The notes under the pieces: generated by a model
What the model saw: the letters and a program-made list of their open reading frames with translations, nothing else
Database searches by the model: none
What the model was told of the DNA's origin: nothing
Made by a program: the position numbers and the translations under genes
Origin: Pseudomonas sp. BBP2017
GTDB taxonomy: Bacteria > Pseudomonadota > Gammaproteobacteria > Pseudomonadales > Pseudomonadaceae
Reading direction: 5' to 3'
DNA: 64,000 nucleotides
NCBI RefSeq assembly: GCF_003024385.1
Contig: NZ_PVZN01000015.1
Location: 1-64,000, forward strand
Shown: positions 51,701-60,038 of the stretch, one piece after another
How positions within the stretch are numbered: position 1 is the first letter of the stretch
How the letters are laid out: every line of letters starts with the position of its first letter

Positions 51701-52619
51701 CTTTGCCGCCGCCAGCCAGGCCGCACTGGCTGTGCCGCAGACCGAGAAAAGCCAGCAACCGGTGCAGGCCAAGGCCTTTGCCCAGGTTGCCGAGACCGCC
51801 CAGCAGAAGATCGCCGGGCTGTCGATGACGGTGTATCCAGCACTGGTGGAAGAAAACGGTACGGTCAAGGAAGGGCGCTTCTCGACCCAGGCCGAAGCCG
51901 AGTTTCAGCACCGGCGTGCCTTGCAGCGCCTGCTCCTGCAGCAATTGGCCGAACCGGCCAAATTTCTGCGCGGCAAGCTCCCGGGGCTGACCGAACTGGG
52001 TTTGCTGTACCGCGAGCTGGGGCGTATCGAGGCGTTGGTCGAGGACATCCTCCTGGCCAGTCTCGATAGCTGCATTCTCGAAGGTGAAGAGCATCTGCCT
52101 CGCGATGGCGCCGGCCTGGCCTCGTTGGCCGAGCGTAAGCGCGGCAGCTGGACCGAGCATGCTGAACGCCTGGCACGTCTGACCCTGGAGGTTCTCAAAC
52201 TCTGGCACGGCTTACAAAAGCGCTTCAAGGGCAAGATCGACCTGGCCCAGGCGGTGGCGCTCAACGACATCAAGCAGCAGCTGAGCAACCTGGTCTACCC
52301 GGGCTTTGTCCGCGAAACCCCGGGCCTGTGGCTCAAGGAGCTGCCGCGCTACCTCAAGGCCATCGAGTTGCGCCTGGAGAAACTCGGTTCCCAGGTCCAG
52401 AAGGACCGGGTCTGGAGCGGTGAGCTGGGTAATCTGTGGAGCCAGTACAAGGCGCGCGCCGACAAGCATGCCCAAGAGGGCAAGCGTGACGAACAACTGT
52501 CCCTGTACCGCTGGTGGCTGGAAGAATACCGGGTATCGCTGTTCGCTCAGCAGCTCGGTACCAAGGTGCCGGTTTCGGACAAACGATTGAGCAAGCAGTG
52601 GAGTCAGGTAGAAGCCTAA
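48714..52619 (+). CDS. hrpA: ATP-dependent RNA helicase HrpA
   Basis: The 1301-residue DEAH-box helicase has Walker A GETGSGKT (residues 93-100), DEAH at 190-193, SAT motif III and the motif VI QRKGRCGRVEPGICVRLY. The OB fold and the long C-terminal region specific to bacterial HrpA follow. In E. coli HrpA acts on mRNA processing and on stalled ribosomes. Length matches the family. ATG 48714 is the first start with the MTDHAIDQLL segment. It is a single-gene unit. Confidence 0.95.
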   Translation: MTDHAIDQLLKNLDHAMIAERHRLRRQLHELRKRPDEAKLAQWVDKVQASCAQVTARKASVPSIRYDDSLPIAAKRDEIKKVLAAHQVLIIAGETGSGKTTQLPKICLELGRGQHGLIAHTQPRRIAARSVATRVAEELGTPLGALVGYQVRFEDQSDANTLVKLMTDGILLAETQHDRFLERYDTIIVDEAHERSLNIDFLLGYLKTLLPRRPDLKVIITSATIDLERFSKHFNDAPIVEVSGRTYPVETWYRPLTSEQDEEGNRVEDDLTVDQAILATLDEIAAHERSQGKGPGDVLVFLPGEREIRDAAEMLRKAQLRHTEILPLYARLSPAEQQKIFQSHPGRRVVLATNVAETSLTVPGIRYVIDSGTARISRYSYRAKVQRLPIEAVSQASANQRKGRCGRVEPGICVRLYSEEDFNARPAFTDPEILRTNLAAVILQMLHLRLGEIDAFPFIEPPDGKAISDGFNLLQELSAVNRENQLTPLGRQLARLPVDPRLGRMLLEGAKQGSLNELLIVASALSVQDPRERPPERQQAADQAHAQWKDADSDFAALVNLWRGFEEQRLALTASPLRNWCRKNFLNYLRLREWRDAHRQLSLICRDLQLSINKEPADYPKLHKAILSGLLSQIGQKTEDGDYLGARQRRFWVHPSSGLGKKRPQWIMTAELVETTKLYARMVAKIEPDWIEPLATHLIKKNHFEPHWEKKRGQVVAYEQVTLYGLIVVGRRPVHFGPIDPVMSRELFIREALVGGEIQSKAKCLSANRRLLEQLDELEAKARRRDILADDETLYGFYEARLPAEIHQTATFDSWYRVNSQKDPQLLIMREEDVLAREASEVTAAQYPDTLRLGDLSLALSYHFEPNHPRDGVTVRVPAPLLPSLPGERLEWLVPGLLEAKCIALVRNLPKALRKNFVPVPDFVKAALQRMTFAEGSLPQALGRELLRMTGARVSDEAWAEAAGQVDNHLKMNLEVLDGQGKFLGEGRDLTELTARFAAASQAALAVPQTEKSQQPVQAKAFAQVAETAQQKIAGLSMTVYPALVEENGTVKEGRFSTQAEAEFQHRRALQRLLLQQLAEPAKFLRGKLPGLTELGLLYRELGRIEALVEDILLASLDSCILEGEEHLPRDGAGLASLAERKRGSWTEHAERLARLTLEVLKLWHGLQKRFKGKIDLAQAVALNDIKQQLSNLVYPGFVRETPGLWLKELPRYLKAIELRLEKLGSQVQKDRVWSGELGNLWSQYKARADKHAQEGKRDEQLSLYRWWLEEYRVSLFAQQLGTKVPVSDKRLSKQWSQVEA

Positions 52620-52821
52620 ACGGCTTTAGTTGTGGCACACTTGACCGATATTTGTCGCTGCCGCGCCCTTCCTGCCGGCAGCAGCGCTTACCGAATGAGG
52701 TGCCCTGCAGCGCTCCCGCTGACGGGATTATTGTGTGTAGGAGTTGGTACGTTCGTGCCAGCTTACCGAATCGAACAGGCCGTTGCCCGATCGGCATCGG
52801 CCCCTGAACAGAGGAACGACC

Positions 52822-53943
52822 GTGCATAACGTCGTCATCAGCGGCACCGGCCTGTACACCCCGGCCAACAGCATTTCCAACGAAGAGCTGGTGGAGTCCT
52901 TCAATGCCTATGTGCAGCAGTTCAACGCTGACAATGCCGAGGCCATCGAACGTGGCGAAGTGCAGGCTCTGGCCGAATCCAGCGCCGCCTTCATCGAAAA
53001 GGCCTCGGGGATCAAGAGCCGCTTTGTCATGGACAAAGACGGCATCCTCGATCCGCAACGCATGAAGCCGCGCTTGCCGGAGCGCTCCAACGACGAACCG
53101 TCGATCCTCTGCCAGATGGCCGTGGCGGCTGCCGAACAGGCGCTGCAACGTGCTGGACGCACGGCCGCCGACGTCGACGCGGTGATCGTGGCCTGCTCCA
53201 ACTTGCAGCGCCCGTACCCGGCGATCGCCATCGAAGTGCAGCAGGCCCTGGGTATCAACGGTTTTGGCTTCGACATGAACGTCGCTTGCTCTTCGGCCAC
53301 CTTCGGTATCCAGACTGCCTGCAACAGTGTGCAACTGGGCCAGGCCCGTGCGGTACTGGTGATCAGCCCTGAGATCTGCACCGGCCACCTGAACTTCCGT
53401 GACCGCGACAGCCACTTCATTTTCGGTGATGCAGCCACAGCGGTGCTGGTCGAGCGTGCCGATCTGGCCACCTCGGCGCATCAGTTCGACATTGTCGGCA
53501 CCAAGCTGCTGACCCAGTTCTCCAACAATATCCGCAACAACTTCGGCTTCCTCAACCGTGCGGCCGAGGAGGGTATCGGTGCCCCTGACAAACTCTTCGT
53601 TCAGGAAGGCCGCAAGGTGTTCCGTGAAGTCTGTCCGATGGTGGCGGAGCTGATTGCTCAGCACCTTTGTGAGAACAACCTCAACGTCAGCGACGTCAAG
53701 CGCTTCTGGCTGCACCAGGCCAACCTGAGCATGAACCACCTGATCGTCAAGAAGCTGCTCGGTCGTGATGCCCTGGAAGAAGAAGCACCGGTGATTCTCG
53801 ACAGTTACGCCAACACCAGTTCGGCGGGTTCGGTGATTGCCTTGCACAAACATCAGGATGACCTGGCAAAAGGCGCCCTGGGCGTGCTCAGCTCCTTCGG
53901 TGCCGGCTATTCCATCGGTAGCGTGATTTTGCGCAAGCGCTGA
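52822..53943 (+). CDS. Beta-ketoacyl-ACP synthase III-like enzyme (PA3286 type)
   Basis: The 373-residue thiolase-fold enzyme has the FabH triad: Cys156 (NVACSSATFG), His298 (WLHQANLSMNHL) and Asn331 (SYANTSSAG). It is longer than standard FabH and matches the PA3286-type enzymes that condense octanoyl-CoA with malonyl-ACP, linking beta-oxidation to fatty-acid synthesis. That role is taken from the P. aeruginosa homologue and the same gene order, not proven here. The start is GTG 52822 after GAGGAACG. Confidence 0.9.
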   Translation: MHNVVISGTGLYTPANSISNEELVESFNAYVQQFNADNAEAIERGEVQALAESSAAFIEKASGIKSRFVMDKDGILDPQRMKPRLPERSNDEPSILCQMAVAAAEQALQRAGRTAADVDAVIVACSNLQRPYPAIAIEVQQALGINGFGFDMNVACSSATFGIQTACNSVQLGQARAVLVISPEICTGHLNFRDRDSHFIFGDAATAVLVERADLATSAHQFDIVGTKLLTQFSNNIRNNFGFLNRAAEEGIGAPDKLFVQEGRKVFREVCPMVAELIAQHLCENNLNVSDVKRFWLHQANLSMNHLIVKKLLGRDALEEEAPVILDSYANTSSAGSVIALHKHQDDLAKGALGVLSSFGAGYSIGSVILRKR

Positions 53944-53950
53944 GTTCGGT

Positions 53951-53976
53951 TGTAACAAAGCGCACGCTTCGACGTC
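53951..53976 (+). promoter_or_regulatory. Probable ECF-type promoter of the sigma gene
   Basis: TGTAAC (53951-53956) and CGTC (53973-53976) are separated by 16 bases, the AAC/-35 and CGTC/-10 pattern of ECF sigma promoters. It lies 28 bases before the sigma gene start, so autoregulation is likely. Confidence 0.5.
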
Positions 53977-54004
53977 CATTGAGCACAGTCAGGATGAGGT
54001 GGCA

Positions 54005-54616
54005 ATGTCGGTTGATTTCGAAGCACGCTTGCTTGAACGTCTATTGCTCGCAGATCAGCAGGCGTTCAAGGAGCTGGTAAATACCTACCAGGGCGCTATG
54101 CGCGCCGTGGCCTATGCGATTCTGGGCAGCCGTCAGGCCGATGAAGCTGTGCAGGATGCCTGGTTGGCCGTGGTGCGCGGCCTGCCGGGTTTTCAGGGGC
54201 GCTCCAGTCTCAAGACCTGGCTGTTGACGATTACCGCCAACGCGGCCAAGACCCGCTACAAGCAGAATCGCCGCGAGGTGCTGCTTGATGATCTGCCATC
54301 TCCTCATGGCACCATCGGTGATGATCGATTCGCCAACGATGGCCACTGGCTGTCGGCACCTTCTTCGTGGCACGAAGACTCCCCTGAAGCACTGCTCAGT
54401 CAGGAGCAGTTGCGCGAGTGCCTTGAACATACCTTGCTCAGCCTGTCCGAGTTGCAAAGCAGCGTCCTGGTGCTGCGTGAGCGCCAGGGCCTGGAACTGG
54501 AGCAAATCTGTAATCTTCTCGACATTTCGCTCTCCAATGTCCGCGTGCTGCTGCATCGGGCACGGCTGAAGGTCTTCGCGACCCTGGAACATTTCGAGGA
54601 AACCGGCCAATGCTGA
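54005..54616 (+). CDS. ECF-family RNA polymerase sigma factor
   Basis: The 203-residue protein has sigma-2 (DQQAFKELVNTYQGAMRAVA, VQDAWLAVVRGLPGFQGRSS, LKTWLLTITANAAKTRYKQ) and sigma-4 (LRERQGLELEQICNLLDISL followed by SNVRVLLHRARLKVF). A linker of about 40 residues separates them. The next gene encodes a small zinc-finger anti-sigma protein overlapping by 7 bases, so the two form a classic pair. ATG 54005 has GAGGTG upstream. The regulon is unknown. Confidence 0.93.
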   Translation: MSVDFEARLLERLLLADQQAFKELVNTYQGAMRAVAYAILGSRQADEAVQDAWLAVVRGLPGFQGRSSLKTWLLTITANAAKTRYKQNRREVLLDDLPSPHGTIGDDRFANDGHWLSAPSSWHEDSPEALLSQEQLRECLEHTLLSLSELQSSVLVLRERQGLELEQICNLLDISLSNVRVLLHRARLKVFATLEHFEETGQC

Positions 54617-54849
54617 CCTGTAAGGAACTTGTCGCCCGCTCAAGCGATTACCTGGATGGACAACTCACCCTGGGTGAAAACCTGCTGGCCCGCCAGCACC
54701 TGTTGTTTTGCAAAAGCTGTCGACGGTTCATCAAGCAGATGCGTTTGACCCAGGCGACGATCAAGGCGTTGCCGGAGGCACCGGTAGACGACATTGACGA
54801 AATCGTCCAGCGCATGACAGCAGCCCATCGGACCCACGACAAACCCTGA
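54610..54849 (+). CDS. Zinc-finger anti-sigma factor
   Basis: The 79-residue cytoplasmic protein has the ZAS-like motif H30-x3-C34-x2-C37 (ARQHLLFCKSCRRF) preceded by the conserved YLDGQLTLGENL helix. It has no membrane segment, so it would be a soluble anti-sigma factor that holds the ECF protein and releases it on a redox or zinc signal. Overlap with the sigma gene supports their pairing. A weak hairpin follows at 54863-54880. Confidence 0.88.
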   Translation: MLTCKELVARSSDYLDGQLTLGENLLARQHLLFCKSCRRFIKQMRLTQATIKALPEAPVDDIDEIVQRMTAAHRTHDKP

Positions 54850-54862
54850 AAATCGCGCTGGG

Positions 54863-54886
54863 AGGCCCTGCAACGGGGCTTTCCTG
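54863..54886 (+). terminator. Possible terminator of the sigma/anti-sigma unit
   Basis: AGGCCC and GGGGCT pair with one mismatch around TGCAAC, followed by TTCCTG. Weak stem and short T-run, so tentative. Confidence 0.35.
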
Positions 54887-54915
54887 CTTATTCTTATTCG
54901 AAGTAAAAAGTTCCC

Positions 54916-54933
54916 GTGTCACAAAACATTTAT
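54916..54933 (+). promoter_or_regulatory. Degenerate Pho-box-like site before the porin gene
   Basis: GTGTCAC (54916-54922), AAAA, CATTTAT (54927-54933) resemble two 7-base halves of a Pho box (CTGTCAT with 4-base spacing), matching 5 and 4 of 7 positions. OprO/OprP-type genes are PhoB-controlled in P. aeruginosa. Weak match. Confidence 0.3.
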
Positions 54934-55047
54934 ATAAAAGCCACTGATCTGACATAACCCCCCGCCAAGATTCCTCCCCAGCACAAGTGGCTCAAGCCGC
55001 GTGTTTTTCCAACATTATCAAGACCATAGAGTAGGGGAGCTTCTTCG

Positions 55048-56361
55048 ATGATCCGTAAGCACTTCGCAGGTTTCGCAGCCAGCGCTTTGGCCATGGCCGT
55101 TACCGCCCAGGCTTTTGCGGGTACCGTGACCACCGACGGCGCCGATATCGTAGTCAAGACCAAGGGTGGCCTCGAGGTCGCTACCACCGACAAGGAATTC
55201 AGCTTCAAGCTGGGCGGTCGTGTCCAGGCTGACTACAGTCGTTTTGACGGCTTCTACACTAAAAACGGCAACACTGCCGACGCTGGTTACTTCCGTCGTG
55301 CCTTTCTGGAACTGAGCGGTGTGATGTACACCGACTGGGCTTATGCCGTTTCTTACGACTTCTCGCATAACGCCGGTGGTGACAATCGCTCCGAAGATGG
55401 TTACTTCGACGAAGCCTCGCTGGCCTACAACGGCTTCAAGCCGGTGTCGATCAAGGTCGGTCGTTTCGACCCCGAGTTCGGTCTGGAAAAAGCCACCAGC
55501 TCCAAGTGGGTGACTGCTCAAGAGCGTACCGCAGCCTACGATCTGGTCGACTGGACCAACTCGCACAACGGCGGCATGGGCCTGCAGGCCTCCGGCAATG
55601 CCGGTGACTCGCTGTACGGTTCGGTGGGTGTGTTTGCCAAAGACGCCACCAACCAGGACAAGGATGGTGACAGCACCAAGCAGTTCAACCTGCGTGGCGT
55701 CTTCGCTCCGATGCATGAAGCCGGCAACGTCCTGCACTTTGGCGTCAACTACGCCCAGCGCGACCTTTCCGACACCGCATTCGATGGCCGTATCCGCAGC
55801 CGTCTGGGCATGCGTGGCGTGAGCACCGATGGTGGCCAGGATGCCGGCACCAATGGCAATCGCCTGGTTCTGGGCGGCGCCAACAATACTCCGGCCGGTG
55901 CCTATGACACCGACAAGGCCTGGAACCTGGAAGCCGCCTGGGCCTTGGGGCCGTTCTCGGTTCAGGGTGAGTACATCAAACGTGACACGCAAGCCGACGA
56001 CGCAGCGTTCTCTGACATCAAGTCTGACGGCTACTACGGTCAACTGGCCTACACCCTCACCGGTGAAGCGCGTGGCTACAAGCTGGGCAAGTTCGATGCG
56101 ATCAAGCCGCAGAACAAGCAGATCGGTGCCTGGGAAGTGTTCTACCGCTATGACCATCTGAGCACTGAAGACGACAACGGCGTGTTTGCTGATGTTGATG
56201 ACGTCGAAGCCAAGGTGCACAACGTTGGTGTTAACTGGTACGCCAACGAGTCGATCAAGCTCAGCGGTGTGTACGTCAAAGCCAAAGTCGACAATGCCGA
56301 GAACGATGTCGGCGACGACAGCGGCGACGGTTTCGTCATGCGCGCTCAGTACGTGTTCTAA
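55048..56361 (+). CDS. Phosphate/pyrophosphate-selective porin (OprO/OprP family)
   Basis: The 437-residue outer-membrane protein has a signal peptide (SALAMAVTAQAFA) and a beta-barrel ending in the porin C-terminal signature (MRAQYVF). GFKPVSIKVGRFDPEFGLEK and YFRRAFLELSGVMYTDWAYA are family segments. These porins form trimeric anion channels for phosphate or polyphosphate. P. aeruginosa has two tandem copies (oprO, oprP); only one is seen here. It comes after an ECF sigma pair as in P. aeruginosa, and a strong terminator follows. Confidence 0.9.
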   Translation: MIRKHFAGFAASALAMAVTAQAFAGTVTTDGADIVVKTKGGLEVATTDKEFSFKLGGRVQADYSRFDGFYTKNGNTADAGYFRRAFLELSGVMYTDWAYAVSYDFSHNAGGDNRSEDGYFDEASLAYNGFKPVSIKVGRFDPEFGLEKATSSKWVTAQERTAAYDLVDWTNSHNGGMGLQASGNAGDSLYGSVGVFAKDATNQDKDGDSTKQFNLRGVFAPMHEAGNVLHFGVNYAQRDLSDTAFDGRIRSRLGMRGVSTDGGQDAGTNGNRLVLGGANNTPAGAYDTDKAWNLEAAWALGPFSVQGEYIKRDTQADDAAFSDIKSDGYYGQLAYTLTGEARGYKLGKFDAIKPQNKQIGAWEVFYRYDHLSTEDDNGVFADVDDVEAKVHNVGVNWYANESIKLSGVYVKAKVDNAENDVGDDSGDGFVMRAQYVF

Positions 56362-56391
56362 GCAACACCGCTCCTCATCCGTTAGATCTTC

Positions 56392-56417
56392 AGCCCCGCA
56401 CCTGCGGGGCTTTTTTT
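56392..56417 (+). terminator. Rho-independent terminator of the porin gene
   Basis: AGCCCCGCA (56392-56400), loop CC, TGCGGGGCT (56403-56411), then TTTTTTT. Perfect stem with a strong T-run. Confidence 0.9.
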
Positions 56418-56445
56418 CGTTGGCGCGACGAGGCAGACTGCGCCA

Positions 56446-57570
56446 ATGCCTATCCTTATCCTGTCACAGCTTGCCGAACTCACACCTGCCACCTGGGATG
56501 CCCTGGTGCCGGGCGAGCAACCGTTTTTGCGCCACGCATTCCTCAGTAGCCTGGAGGACAGCGGCAGCGTCAGCAAGCGTACCGGCTGGACGCCAGCGCA
56601 TCGGCTGCTGAGCGATGCTTCTGGGCAATTGCAGGCTGCCATGCCGGCCTACGTGAAAACCCATTCCTTCGGTGAGTACGTCTTCGATCACGGTTGGGCC
56701 GATGCCTGTGAGCGGGCGGGCATTGCCTATTACCCCAAGTTGCTGTGTGCCGTGCCGTTTTCGCCAGTCGGCGGTTCGCGGCTATTGGGCAGCCCACAGG
56801 CAGCTGGCGAACTGATTGACCGGCTCACTGACGAGCTGGTCGAGCAAGGGTTGTCTGGGGCTCATATCAACTTCACAGATGCCGATGCTGACGCCGTGGT
56901 GCGCGCTCGTGAAGGCTGGATGGAGCGTCTGGGGTGTCAGTTTCATTGGCGCAATCAGGGGTATCGGGACTTCCAGGACTTTCTCGACAACCTCAGCTCG
57001 CGCAAGCGCAAGCAGATGCGCAAAGAGCGCGAGCAGGTGGCAGGGCAGGGAATCGAGTTTCGCTGGTACCGTGGTGATGAACTGAGCGAGGCGCAGTGGG
57101 ATTTCGTTTTTGCCTGCTACGCCAACACTTACGCCGTGCGTCGCCGTGCGCCGTACCTGACCCGCTCGTTCTTCAGCCTGCTGGCCGAGCGCATGCCGAT
57201 GGCGATCCGCGTGGTGATGGCGCGCCAGGCGGGGCGTGACGTGGCCATGGCCTTTAGCCTGGTAGGCGGTGACAGTTTGTATGGTCGCTATTGGGGTTGT
57301 CTGGACGAGTTCGACCGGCTGCATTTCGAGACCTGCTTTTATCAGGGTATGGACTTTGCCATTGCTGAGGGACTGCAGCGGTTCGATGCCGGTGCACAGG
57401 GGGAACACAAGTTGATTCGTGGCTTTGAACCGGTGATCACCCGGTCCTGGCATTACCTGCTGCATCCGGGATTGCGCCGGGCCGTGGTGGAGTTTTTGCA
57501 GCAAGAGCGGGCAGGGGTGTTGGCCTATGCCGAGGAGGCGCGCACAGCCTTGCCCTATCGGCAAGGCTGA
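56446..57570 (+). CDS. COG3146 (FemAB/GNAT-like) acyltransferase
   Basis: The 374-residue protein belongs to the COG3146/DUF482 group of two-GNAT-fold transferases: AFLSSLEDSGSVSKRTGWTP near residue 33, KTHSFGEYVFDHGWADACER and NLSSRKRKQMRKEREQVAGQ. GGDSLYGRYWGCLDEFDRLH and FDAGAQGEHKLIRGF lie in the second half. The family is related to peptidyl-transferring FemAB proteins. The substrate is unknown. It starts 29 bases after the terminator of the porin gene and converges with the ABC exporter gene. Confidence 0.87.
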   Translation: MPILILSQLAELTPATWDALVPGEQPFLRHAFLSSLEDSGSVSKRTGWTPAHRLLSDASGQLQAAMPAYVKTHSFGEYVFDHGWADACERAGIAYYPKLLCAVPFSPVGGSRLLGSPQAAGELIDRLTDELVEQGLSGAHINFTDADADAVVRAREGWMERLGCQFHWRNQGYRDFQDFLDNLSSRKRKQMRKEREQVAGQGIEFRWYRGDELSEAQWDFVFACYANTYAVRRRAPYLTRSFFSLLAERMPMAIRVVMARQAGRDVAMAFSLVGGDSLYGRYWGCLDEFDRLHFETCFYQGMDFAIAEGLQRFDAGAQGEHKLIRGFEPVITRSWHYLLHPGLRRAVVEFLQQERAGVLAYAEEARTALPYRQG

Positions 57571-57582
57571 GGGCCGCGGATT

Positions 57583-59415
57583 TCAGTCAATCCCGACAAA
57601 CCCACCGGTCTGGTGATGCCACAAGCGCGCATACAATCCCTGTTGTGCCAACAACTCGGCATGGCTGCCCATCTCGGCAATCCGGCCTTTTTCCAGCACT
57701 ACCAGGCGGTCCATACGGGCAATGGTCGACAGCCGGTGGGCGATGGCGATCACTGTTTTGCCTTGCATCAGGGTTTCGAGGCTTTCCTGAATCGCCGCTT
57801 CGACTTCCGAATCCAATGCTGAAGTGGCCTCGTCCATGATCAGGATCGGCGCGTTCTTGAGCAGCACCCGGGCAATAGCGATGCGCTGGCGCTGGCCACC
57901 GGAGAGCTTGACCCCGCGCTCACCGACATGGGCATCGAAGCCGGTGCGGCCCTGGGCATCAGACAGCAGCGGGATGAACTCATCGGCGCGGGCCTGACGG
58001 ACCGCTTCCCAAACGCTTTCGTCGCTGGCATCCGGGCGCCCGTATAACAGGTTCTCGCGGATCGAACGGTGCAGCAGCGAGGTGTCCTGGGTGATCATGC
58101 CGATTTGCGCGCGCAGGCTGGCCTGGGTCACTTGGGCAATGTCCTGGCCATCGATGAGGATGCGTCCGCTTTCCAGGTCATACAAACGCAGCAGCAGGTT
58201 GACCAGGGTTGACTTGCCCGCGCCGGAGGGGCCGATCAGACCAATCTTTTCACCAGCACGAATGTCCAGATTCAGGCCATCGATAATCCGGCTGCTTTTG
58301 CCGTAGTGGAAGCTGACATTCTCGAACTTCACCGCACCACGATCGACTTTAAGGGCCGGGGCATTTGCTGGGTCGGTCACGGTGACCGGCTGGGCAATGG
58401 TCTGCAGGCCGTCCTGAACCATGCCGATGTTCTCGAAGATGCCGTTGACCACCCACATGATCCAGCCGGACATGTTGACGATACGAATGACCAGGCCAGT
58501 GGCCAGGGCAATTGCCCCGACGCTGATCAGCGACTGGGTCCACAGCCACAGGGCCAGGCCCGTGGTGGTGACGATCAGCAGGCCGTTGAGGCTGGTGATG
58601 ACCACGTCCATGCTGGTGACCACGCGGGCGGCCAGCTGGGTTTTTTCGGTCTGTTCGCTGATCGCTTCACGCGCGTACTGCTGCTCGAAGTCGGTGTGGG
58701 CGAAGAGCTTCAGGGTGGCGATGTTGGTGTAGCCATCGACGATGCGGCCCATGAGTTTGGAGCGGGCATCGGAAGAAATCACCGCACGGGCTTTGACCCG
58801 CGGCACGAAGTAGTAGAGCGCGCCGATGAAACAGAGGATCCAGCTGATCAGCGGCAGCATCAAGCGCCAGTCAGCCTCGGCAAACAGCACCAGCGAGCTG
58901 ATGGCATAGATCAGTACATGCCAGAGGGCGTCCACTGCCTGCACGGCCGAGTCGCGCAGCGAGTTACCGGTCTGCATGATGCGCTGGGCAATACGTCCGG
59001 CAAAATCGCTCTGAAAGAAATTCAGGCTCTGCTTGAGCACATAGGTGTGGTTTTGCCAGCGGATCATGCTGGTCATCCCGGGGCTGATGGTCTGATGCAC
59101 CAGCAGGTCGTGCAGGCCGACGAACACCGGGCGCAGCAGCAGCGCCACCACCAGCATCCAGATCAGCTCACCGGCGTGCTCACTGAAAAAGTTGATGTTG
59201 GGGGTGCCCTGGGCCAGATCGATGATCCGGCTCAGGTAACTGAACAGCGCCACTTCGATCAGCGCGCCGATCAGACCGACCACCAGCAGCGCGGCAAAGC
59301 TGGGCCAGACCTGGCGCAAGTAGTACAGATAGAACGGCAGTACCGTACTGGGTGGTGAGGCACTGGGTGCTTCACGAAAGATATCGATCAGCTTTTCGAA
59401 ACGGCGAAACAGCAT
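57583..59415 (-). CDS. ABC exporter, fused membrane and ATPase domains
   Basis: The 610-residue protein has a six-helix membrane domain (about residues 35-330) and a C-terminal ATPase with Walker A GLIGPSGAGKSTLVN, signature LSGGQRQRIAIARVLL, and Walker B ILIMDEATSALD. It is a half-transporter that should dimerise. Lipid-like or drug substrates are typical for this MsbA/MDR-like group, but none can be named. It stands alone; ppiA lies upstream on the same strand. Confidence 0.92.
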   Translation of the reverse strand: MLFRRFEKLIDIFREAPSASPPSTVLPFYLYYLRQVWPSFAALLVVGLIGALIEVALFSYLSRIIDLAQGTPNINFFSEHAGELIWMLVVALLLRPVFVGLHDLLVHQTISPGMTSMIRWQNHTYVLKQSLNFFQSDFAGRIAQRIMQTGNSLRDSAVQAVDALWHVLIYAISSLVLFAEADWRLMLPLISWILCFIGALYYFVPRVKARAVISSDARSKLMGRIVDGYTNIATLKLFAHTDFEQQYAREAISEQTEKTQLAARVVTSMDVVITSLNGLLIVTTTGLALWLWTQSLISVGAIALATGLVIRIVNMSGWIMWVVNGIFENIGMVQDGLQTIAQPVTVTDPANAPALKVDRGAVKFENVSFHYGKSSRIIDGLNLDIRAGEKIGLIGPSGAGKSTLVNLLLRLYDLESGRILIDGQDIAQVTQASLRAQIGMITQDTSLLHRSIRENLLYGRPDASDESVWEAVRQARADEFIPLLSDAQGRTGFDAHVGERGVKLSGGQRQRIAIARVLLKNAPILIMDEATSALDSEVEAAIQESLETLMQGKTVIAIAHRLSTIARMDRLVVLEKGRIAEMGSHAELLAQQGLYARLWHHQTGGFVGID

Positions 59416-59480
59416 GAAAAAGGTAACTCCTGTTCAGTCAGACCCTCAGGCCTTGGCTCACGTCCCTGTGAAGCCCGGGG

Positions 59481-60038
59481 TCAGTCGAGGCGCTTGGCCG
59501 ACTTGATGAAGACCGGATCGACCGGCACATCACGCATGCCTTTCTTGACGGTGGTTGGCGAGTTGACGATTTGATCGACGACGTCCATACCTTTGACCAC
59601 TTTGGCGAATACCGCGTAACCGGCGTCACGACCCGGGTCGAGGAAAGCGTTGTCAGCCACGTTGATGAAGAACTGGCTGGTGGCCGAGTTGGGGTTCGAG
59701 GTGCGCGCCATCGATAGCGTGCCACGGGTGTTGTGCAGGCCGTTGCTGGCTTCGTTGCGGATCGGGTCCTTGGTGGGCTTTTGCACCATCTGCTCGGTGA
59801 AGCCGCCACCCTGGGCCATGAAGCCCGGGATTACCCGGTGGAAAATGGTGTTGTTGTAGAAGCCGCTGTCCACGTATTCGAGGAAATTCTTGCTGCTGAT
59901 CGGCGCCTTGACCGGGTCCAGTTCCACTTCGATCTGGCCGAAGCTGGTGTCGAGCAATACGTGCGGCGCCTTCTCGGCAGCCATCAGGCTGGTGGCGAAG
60001 ACGACCGAGCAAGTGGCGAGCAGGAGTTTTTTCAGCAT
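59481..60038 (-). CDS. ppiA: Peptidyl-prolyl cis-trans isomerase A (periplasmic cyclophilin)
   Basis: The 185-residue protein has a signal peptide (MLKKLLLATCSVVFATSLMA) and the cyclophilin core: NFLEYVDSGFYNNTIFHRVI, PGFMAQGGGF and TSQFFINVADNAFLD. It speeds proline isomerisation in the periplasm. ATG 60038 gives a correct signal peptide; the frame remains open to 60275 but that is inside the upstream gene. It overlaps the hydrolase gene by 7 bases. Confidence 0.93.
   Translation of the reverse strand: MLKKLLLATCSVVFATSLMAAEKAPHVLLDTSFGQIEVELDPVKAPISSKNFLEYVDSGFYNNTIFHRVIPGFMAQGGGFTEQMVQKPTKDPIRNEASNGLHNTRGTLSMARTSNPNSATSQFFINVADNAFLDPGRDAGYAVFAKVVKGMDVVDQIVNSPTTVKKGMRDVPVDPVFIKSAKRLD

Noticed and set aside
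52354..53979. 541-codon reverse frame
   Set aside because: Antisense to the FabH-like gene and the end of hrpA; no ribosome site or domain.
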